Assembly (NCBI GenBank): GCA_903945495.1
Contig: CAJAVU010000030.1
Coordinates: forward strand, 1 to 47,702
Length of the DNA: 47,702 bases
Reading direction: 5' to 3'
Origin: an uncultured Flavobacteriales bacterium
Lineage (GTDB): Bacteria; Bacteroidota; Bacteroidia; Flavobacteriales_D; Crocinitomicaceae
Part shown: positions 1 to 8,359 of the stretch, one piece after another
Layout of the letters: every line of letters starts with the position of its first letter
Position numbering within the stretch: position 1 is the first letter of the stretch
Notes under the pieces: generated by a model
Database searches by the model: none
The model's input: the letters and a program-made list of their open reading frames with translations, nothing else
What the model was told of the DNA's origin: nothing
Made by a program: the position numbers and the translations under genes

Positions 1-274
1 AATGTAATTTTTCAAAGAAAACATCAATTATCCCTTCCGATAATTCGTAATCCGTTGACTCAAGAATAAACTTTCGCAAATCGGCATAAAATGTTGCATG
101 CTTCCGATCTGATCGCGTAACAGCATAAATGCTAAAATCAACATTCAACTGCTTGTCAACAAAGCGATGAAACAAAGCAGGATAAATTTTTCGGATTGCT
201 AAATCACCATCCCCTCCAAAAATAACAGCATTGAATGGTTTGATTATTTTTATGTTTTTCACTTCTTGACCCAT
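1..274 (-). CDS. zwf: Glucose-6-phosphate 1-dehydrogenase-like protein, N-terminal part (cut by window edge)
   Basis: Only the first 91 codons are visible; the gene continues past the left edge. Residues 17-29 read VIFGGDGDLAIRK, the GxxGDLAxRK dinucleotide-binding turn of glucose-6-phosphate dehydrogenase, followed by PALFHR and then YAVTRSD near residue 50, as expected for the next strand of the Rossmann fold. The family oxidises glucose 6-phosphate with NADP+ as the entry step of the pentose phosphate pathway. The ATG at 274 is the first start after a TATATTTG promoter element. The NrtR-type regulator lies directly upstream on the same strand, and a putative operator sits between them. The family call is fairly firm. 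Whether the enzyme is complete and which cofactor it uses cannot be judged here. Confidence 0.8.
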   Translation of the reverse strand, partial: MGQEVKNIKIIKPFNAVIFGGDGDLAIRKIYPALFHRFVDKQLNVDFSIYAVTRSDRKHATFYADLRKFILESTDYELSEGIIDVFFEKLH

Positions 275-306
275 ATATTTTATATGATGTTTGAACTTTT
301 CAAACT

Positions 307-314
307 CAAATATA
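307..314 (-). promoter_or_regulatory. -7 promoter element (TATATTTG) of the zwf-like gene
   Basis: On the minus strand this reads TATATTTG, an exact match to the Bacteroidota -7 consensus TAnnTTTG, 32 bases before the ATG at 274. No good TTTG lies at the usual -33 distance. The putative operator at 322-338 occupies part of that place. Confidence 0.5.
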
Positions 315-321
315 CAGTCTT

Positions 322-338
322 TACGTCAAAAATACACT
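322..338 (-). promoter_or_regulatory. Putative NrtR-type operator, site A
   Basis: The minus strand reads AGTGTATTTTTGACGTA. It matches two other sites at 1153-1169 and 2098-2114 in the AGTGTA half, in two T's of the spacer and in the AC of the second half. It lies just upstream of the -7 element of the zwf-like gene. The 13 bases at 331-343 are also identical to the reverse complement of 2093-2105 before GAPDH. Binding by the neighbouring regulator is inferred. Confidence 0.5.
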
Positions 339-372
339 AAGTATGTATTTTTTTTGATTTTAAACCAAAAAA

Positions 373-1116
373 CTAAAAACCGAAATTATCAAATCCATTT
401 TCGATTAAACTATTATAGTTTAATTCATTAAACTTAAAGAATTGCGACGGTTTGTGAGGAACACCTTCTTGCTTCTCATCTAAACTTTCAACAATCTTTA
501 ATTTCAACATTTTTCTTCTAAAATTTCGCTTATCTAAGGTTCTCCCTAGGATGACTTCGTATAATCTATGAAGTTGGGATAAGGTGAATTTTTCTGGAAG
601 CAGATTGAAACCAATCGGTTGGGTTTTAATTTTATTTTTCAATTTTTTCAGTGCCGCTTGATAAATTTCAAAATGATCAAAGGCCAATTCATTAATTTCA
701 TGAACTGATACCCAACAAGCCGTTTTTGCAAATGAAGACGCTTGAGGTTGATAATCGTTCATGTTTACTAAAGAATAATAAGCTATCGTAACAACACGTT
801 CATTTGGTTTTTGCCGTACGGCCTTTAACCAAGCTTGATCGGACGCTTTGCTTAATCTATGGGGATTACCAAATGCTCCTACTTGTTCAAGGAAAATATT
901 ATATAAACCCGTTAATTCATTTAAAATTCGGTTGGCAGCCATATCCAAATCTTCATCCTCAAAAATAAGATCACCAGGCAGCGACAACGAAACATCAAAA
1001 CCTTCAACAGGCTCTCGTTCAATTAAAAGAACTTTTAATTGATTAAAATCAAAACCGAAAATCACACAGTCCGCAGAAATTCGTGGATTTAACTGATGTT
1101 TATTTTTGGATTCCAT
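373..1116 (-). CDS. NrtR-family transcriptional regulator (Nudix-like sensor plus winged helix)
   Basis: The protein has 247 residues. It starts with a Nudix-like fold (about 10-145, beginning ISADCVIFGFD and containing LPGDLIFEDEDL) and ends with a C-terminal winged helix (about 165-247) carrying FTLSQLHRLYEVILGR and LDKRNFRRKML, the hallmark of NrtR-type regulators. The Nudix box should read REUxEExGU but here is RILNELTGL: two acidic catalytic positions are replaced by I and L. This suits a domain that binds a ligand without hydrolysing it. Relatives in this phylum include the arabinose regulator AraR of Bacteroides. The ATG at 1116 is the first ATG; the longer frame would begin with TTG inside the putative operator. 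It lies between the zwf-like gene and the kinase/GAPDH genes, so a sugar-phosphate-responsive role is likely. The effector is unknown. Confidence 0.85.
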   Translation of the reverse strand: MESKNKHQLNPRISADCVIFGFDFNQLKVLLIEREPVEGFDVSLSLPGDLIFEDEDLDMAANRILNELTGLYNIFLEQVGAFGNPHRLSKASDQAWLKAVRQKPNERVVTIAYYSLVNMNDYQPQASSFAKTACWVSVHEINELAFDHFEIYQAALKKLKNKIKTQPIGFNLLPEKFTLSQLHRLYEVILGRTLDKRNFRRKMLKLKIVESLDEKQEGVPHKPSQFFKFNELNYNSLIENGFDNFGF

Positions 1117-1152
1117 AAACAAAGTTAAAAAAGAATTTTTATATATTCGCAA

Positions 1153-1169
1153 AGTGTACAATTGACACA
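1153..1169 (+). promoter_or_regulatory. Putative NrtR-type operator, site B
   Basis: It reads AGTGTACAATTGACACA, an imperfect palindrome related to sites A (322-338) and C (2098-2114). It lies in the 80-bp divergent region between the regulator (start 1116, minus) and the kinase (start 1197, plus), so it could serve autoregulation and kinase control together. Confidence 0.5.
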
Positions 1170-1196
1170 AAGAAAACTTTAATTCTTCTTAAGCAT

Positions 1197-2048
1197 ATGA
1201 TTTTAATCGTTGATAGCGGTTCAACTAAGAGTGATTGGATCCTTCTAAATAATTCTGAAAAAACACATTTTTATACAATTGGACTTAATCCATATTTCCA
1301 TGATGAGTCAACTGTATATTCGGCTATTTTCGAAAATAATGAGCTGTTTGCAATTCGAAAAGACATCAATCAAGTATACTTTTATGGTGCTGGATGCTCA
1401 TCACCTGAACTGAATCAAATAATTTCCAATGGACTTCAAAGCGTTTTTATTAACGCAGAAATACAGGTAGATCATGACTTATGTGCTTGCGCATATGCAA
1501 CGTATGAGGGTGAACCATCTATCTCTTGTATTATAGGAACAGGCTCAAATTCATGTTATTATGATGGTATAACTGTAAGCGAAGAAGTTCCTGCGCTAGG
1601 TTATGTACTTGGTGATGAGGGAAGCGGTACATATTTTGGAAAACAATTGGTTTCTAATTATTTATACCACAAGCTTCCGAAAAACATTGAAAAAGCACTT
1701 TCTTCACAACCTGAATGCTCAAAAGCAGAAATCATTGATCGTGTATACAAGCAAGAAAATGCAAATGTCTATTTAGCATCGTTTATGCACTTTATTATTG
1801 ATTTTAAAGACGAAGCCTATATTCAAGAGATGATTTACAATGGATTTAAACATTTCCTGCAAATTCACGTGTGTTGTTATCCGAATTATTTGAATGTAAA
1901 AGTTCATTTTGTTGGTTCAATCGCTCAATTATTTCAGTCCGAGCTTGAAAAAGCTTGTGGTGATTTGAATATCAAAATTGGAAGAATTATTCAAAAACCA
2001 ATTGACGGACTTGTAGATTATCATCAAAATTTATCTGCGATCGTTTAA
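1197..2048 (+). CDS. BadF/BadG-family sugar kinase (N-acetylglucosamine kinase-like)
   Basis: This 283-residue protein has the ASKHA ATPase fold of the BadF/BadG/BcrA/BcrD family. The phosphate-1 motif DSGSTKSDW is at residues 6-14, GTGSNSCYYDG is near 118, and GYVLGDEGSGTYFGK is near 138. Family members in this phylum are annotated as N-acetylglucosamine or glucosamine kinases acting in the cytoplasm. The exact sugar cannot be read from the sequence. It runs divergently from the NrtR-type regulator and is followed 116 bp later by GAPDH on the same strand. The location between a sugar-responsive regulator and glycolytic genes supports a role feeding phosphorylated sugars into central metabolism. 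Confidence 0.75.
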   Translation: MILIVDSGSTKSDWILLNNSEKTHFYTIGLNPYFHDESTVYSAIFENNELFAIRKDINQVYFYGAGCSSPELNQIISNGLQSVFINAEIQVDHDLCACAYATYEGEPSISCIIGTGSNSCYYDGITVSEEVPALGYVLGDEGSGTYFGKQLVSNYLYHKLPKNIEKALSSQPECSKAEIIDRVYKQENANVYLASFMHFIIDFKDEAYIQEMIYNGFKHFLQIHVCCYPNYLNVKVHFVGSIAQLFQSELEKACGDLNIKIGRIIQKPIDGLVDYHQNLSAIV

Positions 2049-2097
2049 TTTTTTCCAGCCTATTTTTCGTTCGAATTTATTTGGCACAAATTTACTT

Positions 2098-2114
2098 AGT
2101 GTATTATTTACACT
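2098..2114 (+). promoter_or_regulatory. Putative NrtR-type operator, site C (perfect palindrome)
   Basis: It reads AGTGTA-TTATT-TACACT, a perfect 6-5-6 inverted repeat, 51 bp before the GAPDH start and 14 bp upstream of its -7 element. It is the most symmetric of the three related sites in the first 2.2 kb. Its position over the -33 region suggests repression, which is inference. Confidence 0.55.
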
Positions 2115-2128
2115 GTGGTATTTTTTTG

Positions 2129-2136
2129 TACATTTG
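2129..2136 (+). promoter_or_regulatory. -7 promoter element (TACATTTG) of gapA
   Basis: TACATTTG fits TAnnTTTG exactly and lies 28 bases before the GAPDH ATG. The upstream -33 region lacks a clear TTTG and is covered by the palindromic site C. Confidence 0.5.
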
Positions 2137-2149
2137 AAAGAAGTCATAA

Positions 2150-3166
<1,017 letters not shown>

Positions 3167-3189
3167 GCTATTACCAGTCGCCTAGGAAG

Positions 3190-4293
3190 TCATTTCTTCA
3201 ACTTCAATAGTTTTTCGACCTCAGTGCAAACGCCTTCGTGAGTGTATTTTTTAGCCTCTTGTTGCAATGCGTGAGGAGAAAAGGCGTTTGGCTCCTCGCA
3301 AAACATGTCGATTTTTCGTGCTAAGCTTTCTGGATTCAGTGGTTCGAAGAGCATTCCATACTTACCAAAATCTAAAATTTCAGGACTTCCACCAGCATTG
3401 CTTGCAATAACAGGAACGCCGCACGCCATTGCCTCAATTGTTACCATTCCAAATGTTTCAGCTTTTGAAGCCATCACAAATGCATCAATTGCTTTGAAAA
3501 ACGTTGCAATATCTTTTCTAAATGGACGTATGAAAACACGTTCACTTAGTTGATTCTCTTCAATCGTCTTGTGCATTAAATCAACGTATTCTGAACCAGC
3601 CTCTTTTGTAGGCTCTCCCAAAAAACAACATACGAACTGTTTGGCTTCCGCCAATTTCATTGCTTCTAACAATAAAACTTGACCTTTGTGCGGGTCAAAT
3701 CGTCCAATTAAGCCGATAATGATGACATCTTCTTGTAAATTCAATTCTTTACGTGCCTCTGACTTCGTCACTTCAAGCTCAAATTGTTTCAAATCCAAAC
3801 CAGAGGGAATCACATGAACTTTTGAAGGCTTCATTTTAGTCATTGTCAACACTTGTTGTTGCAACCAATTTAGCGGACACGACCAAACATCGAAATAAGA
3901 AAAGCGAATCGTATGCAAGAGATTGGTTTTCTTAACACCTAATTGCATTTCCATAAAATAGGATAAATGAAGTGTTGATTTCGCTTTTCGTTTTGCAATA
4001 ACGGCAACACTCATATCGCGCGTATCACGCACAATCAGATGTGAAATTTGATTAGAATCAATAATTGATGCTAACTTCTTTCCTGCTGAAAAATCATAAT
4101 ATTTCTTGTGTATTTCAATTGTAAGAATTGGAATAGATGCTTCTTTTGCAGCTTTTTCGATTGGTGAATCTTTCTTGCACAACAAAAACACCTTATGTCC
4201 TCGTTCTAACATCCAGCCAGCATTTTTAAGTTGATTCATTTCTAAACCTCCCCAACTGGTTGAACTGCATAAATAACCCAATATATGTCCCAT
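3190..4293 (-). CDS. GT4-type glycosyltransferase
   Basis: The 367-residue protein has a GT-B fold. The C-terminal half carries IGLIGRFDPHKGQ near residue 190 and the EX7E nucleotide-sugar motif in AETFGMVTIEAMACGVPVI near 277-297, followed by SNAGGSPEIL. No signal peptide or strong membrane helix is seen, so it probably acts at the cytoplasmic face on a polysaccharide or lipid acceptor. It lies 27 bp downstream of the MFS transporter on the same strand and is probably the last gene of that unit. Donor and acceptor are not predictable. Confidence 0.88.
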   Translation of the reverse strand: MGHILGYLCSSTSWGGLEMNQLKNAGWMLERGHKVFLLCKKDSPIEKAAKEASIPILTIEIHKKYYDFSAGKKLASIIDSNQISHLIVRDTRDMSVAVIAKRKAKSTLHLSYFMEMQLGVKKTNLLHTIRFSYFDVWSCPLNWLQQQVLTMTKMKPSKVHVIPSGLDLKQFELEVTKSEARKELNLQEDVIIIGLIGRFDPHKGQVLLLEAMKLAEAKQFVCCFLGEPTKEAGSEYVDLMHKTIEENQLSERVFIRPFRKDIATFFKAIDAFVMASKAETFGMVTIEAMACGVPVIASNAGGSPEILDFGKYGMLFEPLNPESLARKIDMFCEEPNAFSPHALQQEAKKYTHEGVCTEVEKLLKLKK

Positions 4294-4320
4294 GGAATGA
4301 AAGTACTAAAAATGCAGCGA

Positions 4321-5553
4321 TTAGGCTTCTTTTTTGAAATCCTTTAATACCCAACGAACAAGAATAAATGCTAAAAAGGCCAGTATTGAAGCCGCAAGAA
4401 AAGGTGAACCATAACTCCAATCTTCGGAAGGATATTCCTTTCTTGCTGTATAAAAAATCCACATGAACAATTGAGGACCAATGATTTCACCCAAACTCAT
4501 CATACTGGTGAAAACACCTTGCAATTCTCCTTGTTCATTGTTCGCCGTTCCCTTTGAAACAATTGTACGAATGGCTGGATCAACAATACCAGAAAGTGCG
4601 TATGGCGCGACAATTAAATACATCATCCAGCCCATTTCACCGGGAATGAATGAAATCCCAACTAAGGTAAAGAATAAGATGCCTAGCCCCAAGCTTGCTG
4701 CACCTTTCTCTCCCAATCGCTTAATAATTGTACCAGCAGCGGCTCCTTGAACAATTCCAAAGCAAACACCAACAACTGCTAGTGACATTCCAACCTCTTT
4801 TGTTGTCCAACCAAATTTAGAAATCGTGAAATAGTTCCAAGCTGAATGAACCGACATATTGGTTAGAATCAGTAAAAAGCTTACGACGAATAAATACTTT
4901 AATTTTTTAAATCGACCCATTTGTAACAATGCACCAAGAGGATTCGCACGTTTTAATTCAAACTTACGACGATCAGTTACAGGGAGAGATTCCTTTAAAA
5001 CAAGTAGTCCGTAAATAAAATTAATTAAGGAAAAAATTGCTGCAGCCATAAATGGAGCGCGTGGTCCAAAATCCGTTAATAAACCACCAATCGCGGGTCC
5101 AACAACAAATCCAATTCCAAAAGCAGCACCGATCATTCCAAAGTTTTGCGCGCGGTTCTCAGGTAAAGAAATATCAGCAATATATGCCGCCGCTGTCGTA
5201 TAACTTGCTCCGAAAATTCCAGAAACAGCTCGTCCTAGCACCAACCAAAACAAATCAGGAGCAAAAAACATAACAATGTAATCCAGTCCCATTCCTAAAA
5301 CAGAAAGCAACAAAACAGGTCGGCGGCCAAAGCGATCACTTAAATTTCCAACAAGTGGAGAAAAAAGAAATTGCATGAAGGCGTATGAACCGAGCACTAA
5401 ACCGTAATATTTTGATGACTCATCAATTGAAACATGTGCCGTTTCTGAGACCAATGTAGGGAATGATGGAATAATAATTCCTAAACCAATCGAATCAAGA
5501 CAAATGGTTATTAAGATAAAAATTAAAGCTGTTTTTGAAGATTGTAAACTCAT
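4321..5553 (-). CDS. MFS transporter, TCR/Tet-like (DHA1) drug efflux type
   Basis: The protein has 410 residues and about 12 membrane helices. The N-terminus reads FILITICLDSIGLGIIIPSF, the class-typical helix-1 pattern of TetA-like pumps, and loop 2-3 carries motif A as GNLSDRFGRRPVLL near residue 69. GRAVSGIFGASYTTAAAYIAD near 108 is also typical of the Tet branch. A proton-coupled export role is known for the family, but the substrate is unknown and resistance should not be assumed. It starts 4 bp after the upstream lipoprotein gene ends and is followed by a glycosyltransferase, giving a three-gene unit. Confidence 0.85.
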   Translation of the reverse strand: MSLQSSKTALIFILITICLDSIGLGIIIPSFPTLVSETAHVSIDESSKYYGLVLGSYAFMQFLFSPLVGNLSDRFGRRPVLLLSVLGMGLDYIVMFFAPDLFWLVLGRAVSGIFGASYTTAAAYIADISLPENRAQNFGMIGAAFGIGFVVGPAIGGLLTDFGPRAPFMAAAIFSLINFIYGLLVLKESLPVTDRRKFELKRANPLGALLQMGRFKKLKYLFVVSFLLILTNMSVHSAWNYFTISKFGWTTKEVGMSLAVVGVCFGIVQGAAAGTIIKRLGEKGAASLGLGILFFTLVGISFIPGEMGWMMYLIVAPYALSGIVDPAIRTIVSKGTANNEQGELQGVFTSMMSLGEIIGPQLFMWIFYTARKEYPSEDWSYGSPFLAASILAFLAFILVRWVLKDFKKEA

Positions 5554-5557
5554 ATCA

Positions 5558-6409
5558 TTATTCTGAAATCATTGGTGCTTGTAGTTTGCCCAATTTAATA
5601 TCGTTGTAAATACTTAAAGCAATTTTGTAATCATCTTTCACCCAACTTCCAGAACTTGCTCCGCGGTAATCACTGGTTTTAAGATAATTTGCATACAACT
5701 CATAAATTTCTAACACATCTTTTTCGTCGTAATAGGTGTTTTTCCATTCTTGTGGGAGAATTTCGTATTCATGAATTCCAATTCCTCCATTGTATATTTT
5801 TATTATTCCCATTGAAAATTCAAAAGAAATAACATCTAAATGGCGCTGATCTGCCGCTTTCAAAAGATAGACCATGTGTTGAAAATAGTTTGCTAGGCGA
5901 TTTTCAAGTTCAGCAGTTGATTCTGGCTTTGTTGGTTTAATACGCCAAACATTGTTCGCCGCATAAAATGGTTCTTCTTTGTCTTTTCCAAGTAATTCAG
6001 CTTCACGGATAAATGTCAATTCCTTTCGCGGATTTTTTAATTGTAAAACCACCGCATTCGTATCTGTAAAATTGGTTTCTACATCATACACAATTTTTCG
6101 GTCTGAGTACTTTAGTTGAATTTTTTGATCTTTTTCAAGCCAACTCCAATTGCCGTAAAAATATTCGCCATTACCTTTTAATTCAGTAAAGCTTTTGTCG
6201 GAAAACAAAGACAAAACATGTCCATCCTTACCTTCTTCCAATTTTTGAGCTTCCTCCAATAAAGGATCTTTGTTTGCAGAAGACAGGGAATGATCAACTG
6301 ATTCTGACAATCTCCAAATTCCCAAAATGCTTTTTTCATCTTGAATTTTGTTCGATTGACAAGAAACTAAAATCTGAAAAACAAGGAAAGAATAGGATAA
6401 GAACTTCAA
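5558..6409 (-). CDS. Putative lipoprotein with lipocalin-like N-terminal region
   Basis: I chose the TTG at 6409. It gives MKFLSYSFLVFQILVSC, a compact signal peptide with lipobox LVSC, and the frame has no ATG near the 5' end. A longer form could begin at another TTG at 6484. After the lipidated cysteine comes SILGIWRLSE and a stretch with alternating strands ending LTFIREAELL, resembling lipocalin-like domains of Bacteroidota lipoproteins. The second half, about 120 residues, is helical and unrecognised. The predicted location is an outer or inner membrane lipoprotein. It is the first gene of a unit with the MFS pump (4 bp away) and the glycosyltransferase. Function is unknown. Confidence 0.7.
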   Translation of the reverse strand: MKFLSYSFLVFQILVSCQSNKIQDEKSILGIWRLSESVDHSLSSANKDPLLEEAQKLEEGKDGHVLSLFSDKSFTELKGNGEYFYGNWSWLEKDQKIQLKYSDRKIVYDVETNFTDTNAVVLQLKNPRKELTFIREAELLGKDKEEPFYAANNVWRIKPTKPESTAELENRLANYFQHMVYLLKAADQRHLDVISFEFSMGIIKIYNGGIGIHEYEILPQEWKNTYYDEKDVLEIYELYANYLKTSDYRGASSGSWVKDDYKIALSIYNDIKLGKLQAPMISE

Positions 6410-6553
6410 GTACTTTTTAATTAGGTTATAAAAATAGAAATAATTTGGCGTTATTGTTTTTGTTAGAAAAGGTCGATTTCGCAAGGAAATTGTTCGACTT
6501 CAATTCTAATTGTAAGGACAGGGCGTGACCCATCCCTACAAAAGTATCAAAAC

Positions 6554-6587
6554 AAAAAAAGGCCTTGCTAATGCAAGACCTTTTTTT
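6554..6587 (-). terminator. Rho-independent terminator of tRNA-Ser
   Basis: On the minus strand an 8-bp stem (GGTCTTGC / GCAAGGCC, one wobble pair) with loop ATTA is followed by seven T's and preceded by seven A's. It lies 3 bp after the tRNA 3' end, separating the tRNA from the lipoprotein gene. The flanking A and T runs make it potentially bidirectional. Confidence 0.9.
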
Positions 6588-6590
6588 CAG

Positions 6591-6675
6591 CGGAGAGTGA
6601 GGGATTCGAACCCCCGGTACCTCTCGGTACAACAGTTTTCAAGACTGCCGCAATCGACCACTCTGCCAACTCTCC
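6591..6675 (-). tRNA. tRNA-Ser(UGA)
   Basis: The 85-nt gene folds as a class II tRNA. The acceptor stem is GGAGAGT/ACTCTCC with discriminator G at 6591. The anticodon loop CTTGAAA gives anticodon TGA. A long variable arm is built from GTACCGAGAGGTAC, and the T-loop contains GGTTCGAATCC. CCA is not encoded; the bases after the discriminator are CTG. It is transcribed alone between its own promoter and terminator. Confidence 0.97.
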
Positions 6676-6679
6676 GCGA

Positions 6680-6709
6680 CAAAAGTAGTAATACTCTGAA
6701 TACTGACAA
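6680..6709 (-). promoter_or_regulatory. Promoter of tRNA-Ser (TTG-N19-TACTTTTG)
   Basis: On the minus strand TTG at 6709-6707 and TACTTTTG at 6687-6680 are 19 bases apart, a near-ideal Bacteroidota -33/-7 promoter. The -7 element ends only 4 bases before the first base of the mature tRNA. Confidence 0.75.
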
Positions 6710-6878
6710 GGGAAATTTGAAAAAAAAATAACTTTTTACTAAAAATAATTTTCATTCATCTTGTTAACAGTGATTTATGGTACGATAAAATTGAAATAAA
6801 TACACTTTAAACAATAATTAACCATTTCGACGCTACACATAATTCAATTTCTTATCTTTACTTTTAAATACTTTATCT

Positions 6879-8330
6879 ATGAATTTAGCGCGTACATTAC
6901 TTTTTATCGTTGGATTGACTTGTGTAAATTTTTCCATTGCTCAAACAAATAATTTGCGTGCATACATGGATAACAAACAGTTTTACGCACCAGAGGCTGG
7001 AAATTACATTGAACTACACTTCCAATTTGTAGGCTATTCAGTGAATTATTTGCCTGTTCCAGAAGGTTTACAAGGAGAAGTAGCTGTATCCATTCAAATT
7101 TTAGAGGATACAAAAATTGTTGGACAAGATGCGTACCGTTTGCAAACACCGATTATGAAAGATAGCTTGGTGGATGATTTTTATGATGTTCGTCGTTTTG
7201 CACTCAACCCTGGTAAATACACTTTATCCATTGAATTAATTGACTTAAACTCAAAAAATCCTGCAGTCAAAGCATCCCAAACAATCGTTATTGAAGACTT
7301 AGGTGATGCCATAACCGCTTCTGATATTGAAGTAATAGAATACGCGACTAAAGGAGATGAAACTTCAAGTTTTTATAAATCAGGGTATGAAATGATTCCG
7401 CGTTTATCCACTTTCTTCCCAAGTCAATTAAGCTCATTACCTGTATATTTTGAATTATACAATACAAATACACTTGAAGACACTGTTTGTGGGTTAAAAC
7501 AATCGATTATCAATACTGATTCTGGAATTGAGCTAAGTGAATTTACAAGTTATTCCAAACTTACAACGGCTGAGGTATTACCGATTTTAAGAAATGTGGA
7601 TATTACTAAAATTCCAACTGGAAAATATGCTTTGAATTACACGTTACTATCACGAAACATGACAGAATTGACTACGCAAAGTTATCTTTTCGAGAGAAGT
7701 AATGATGTAGAAATTGTCGTTGATTTTGACAACATGGTTTTAGACCCATCTTTTCAAGCATCAATTACCAATGATAGTGTTACATATTATTTAGAAAGTT
7801 TAATTCCAATTGCAAAACCTGCTGAGATTCGAAACATTATCGACGTTTTAAAGATGAAAGACTTGGAAAAGGAACGTAAGCATATCCAAGCTTTTTGGTT
7901 AAAGACGAGCCCTGGAACAAGTTATGAATCATGGTTAAAATACAAAGCTCAAGTACAACTTGTTGAGCGCTTATATTCGAACAATTTCCAAGAAGGATTT
8001 GAAACTGACAGAGGTCGTGTTTATTTACAATATGGATCTCCAACAAATGTGGTTATCAGAGAAGTTTCATCGACAGAATATCCTTATGAAATTTGGCAAT
8101 ACAACAAAATAGGTGTTTTCAGTAATAAACGTTTTATTTTCTACAATCCAGATTTAGTGAACAATGCTTATCGATTATTGCACTCAGATATGATTGGTGA
8201 ATTAAAAAATCCATCATGGCCACAAATCCTTTCTAAACGAAGCACAGTAGATGGAAATATTGATGATCCAAATTCAAATGTCCAAGATCACTTTGGAGGA
8301 TCATCAAATGATTTGTTTCGTCAGTATTAA
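6879..8330 (+). CDS. GWxTD domain-containing secreted protein
   Basis: The 483-residue protein starts with a clean signal peptide (MNLARTLLFIVGLTCVNFSIAQ). The C-terminal third, from about residue 330, is the GWxTD region: SYESWLKYKAQVQLVERLYS, then GFETDRGRVYLQYGSP and YPYEIWQYN. In the naming motif GWxTD the tryptophan is replaced (GFETD). GWxTD proteins are widespread in Bacteroidota and related phyla and are mostly uncharacterised; an envelope location is expected. The middle region looks like beta-rich, Ig-like strands. It is followed 29 bp later by a GT2 glycosyltransferase on the same strand, so the two may be cotranscribed. Confidence 0.85.
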   Translation: MNLARTLLFIVGLTCVNFSIAQTNNLRAYMDNKQFYAPEAGNYIELHFQFVGYSVNYLPVPEGLQGEVAVSIQILEDTKIVGQDAYRLQTPIMKDSLVDDFYDVRRFALNPGKYTLSIELIDLNSKNPAVKASQTIVIEDLGDAITASDIEVIEYATKGDETSSFYKSGYEMIPRLSTFFPSQLSSLPVYFELYNTNTLEDTVCGLKQSIINTDSGIELSEFTSYSKLTTAEVLPILRNVDITKIPTGKYALNYTLLSRNMTELTTQSYLFERSNDVEIVVDFDNMVLDPSFQASITNDSVTYYLESLIPIAKPAEIRNIIDVLKMKDLEKERKHIQAFWLKTSPGTSYESWLKYKAQVQLVERLYSNNFQEGFETDRGRVYLQYGSPTNVVIREVSSTEYPYEIWQYNKIGVFSNKRFIFYNPDLVNNAYRLLHSDMIGELKNPSWPQILSKRSTVDGNIDDPNSNVQDHFGGSSNDLFRQY

Positions 8331-8359
8331 TTCTTAATATTGCGCTTTAAACAAAACGT

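Noticed and set aside
4226-4462. Separate small membrane protein on the minus strand
   Set aside because: It overlaps the MFS gene and glycosyltransferase start in another frame and has no family signal; treated as chance.
4321-5553. Tetracycline resistance gene
   Set aside because: Only the general Tet-branch MFS pattern is seen; there is no adjacent TetR or mobile context, so a resistance call is not justified.
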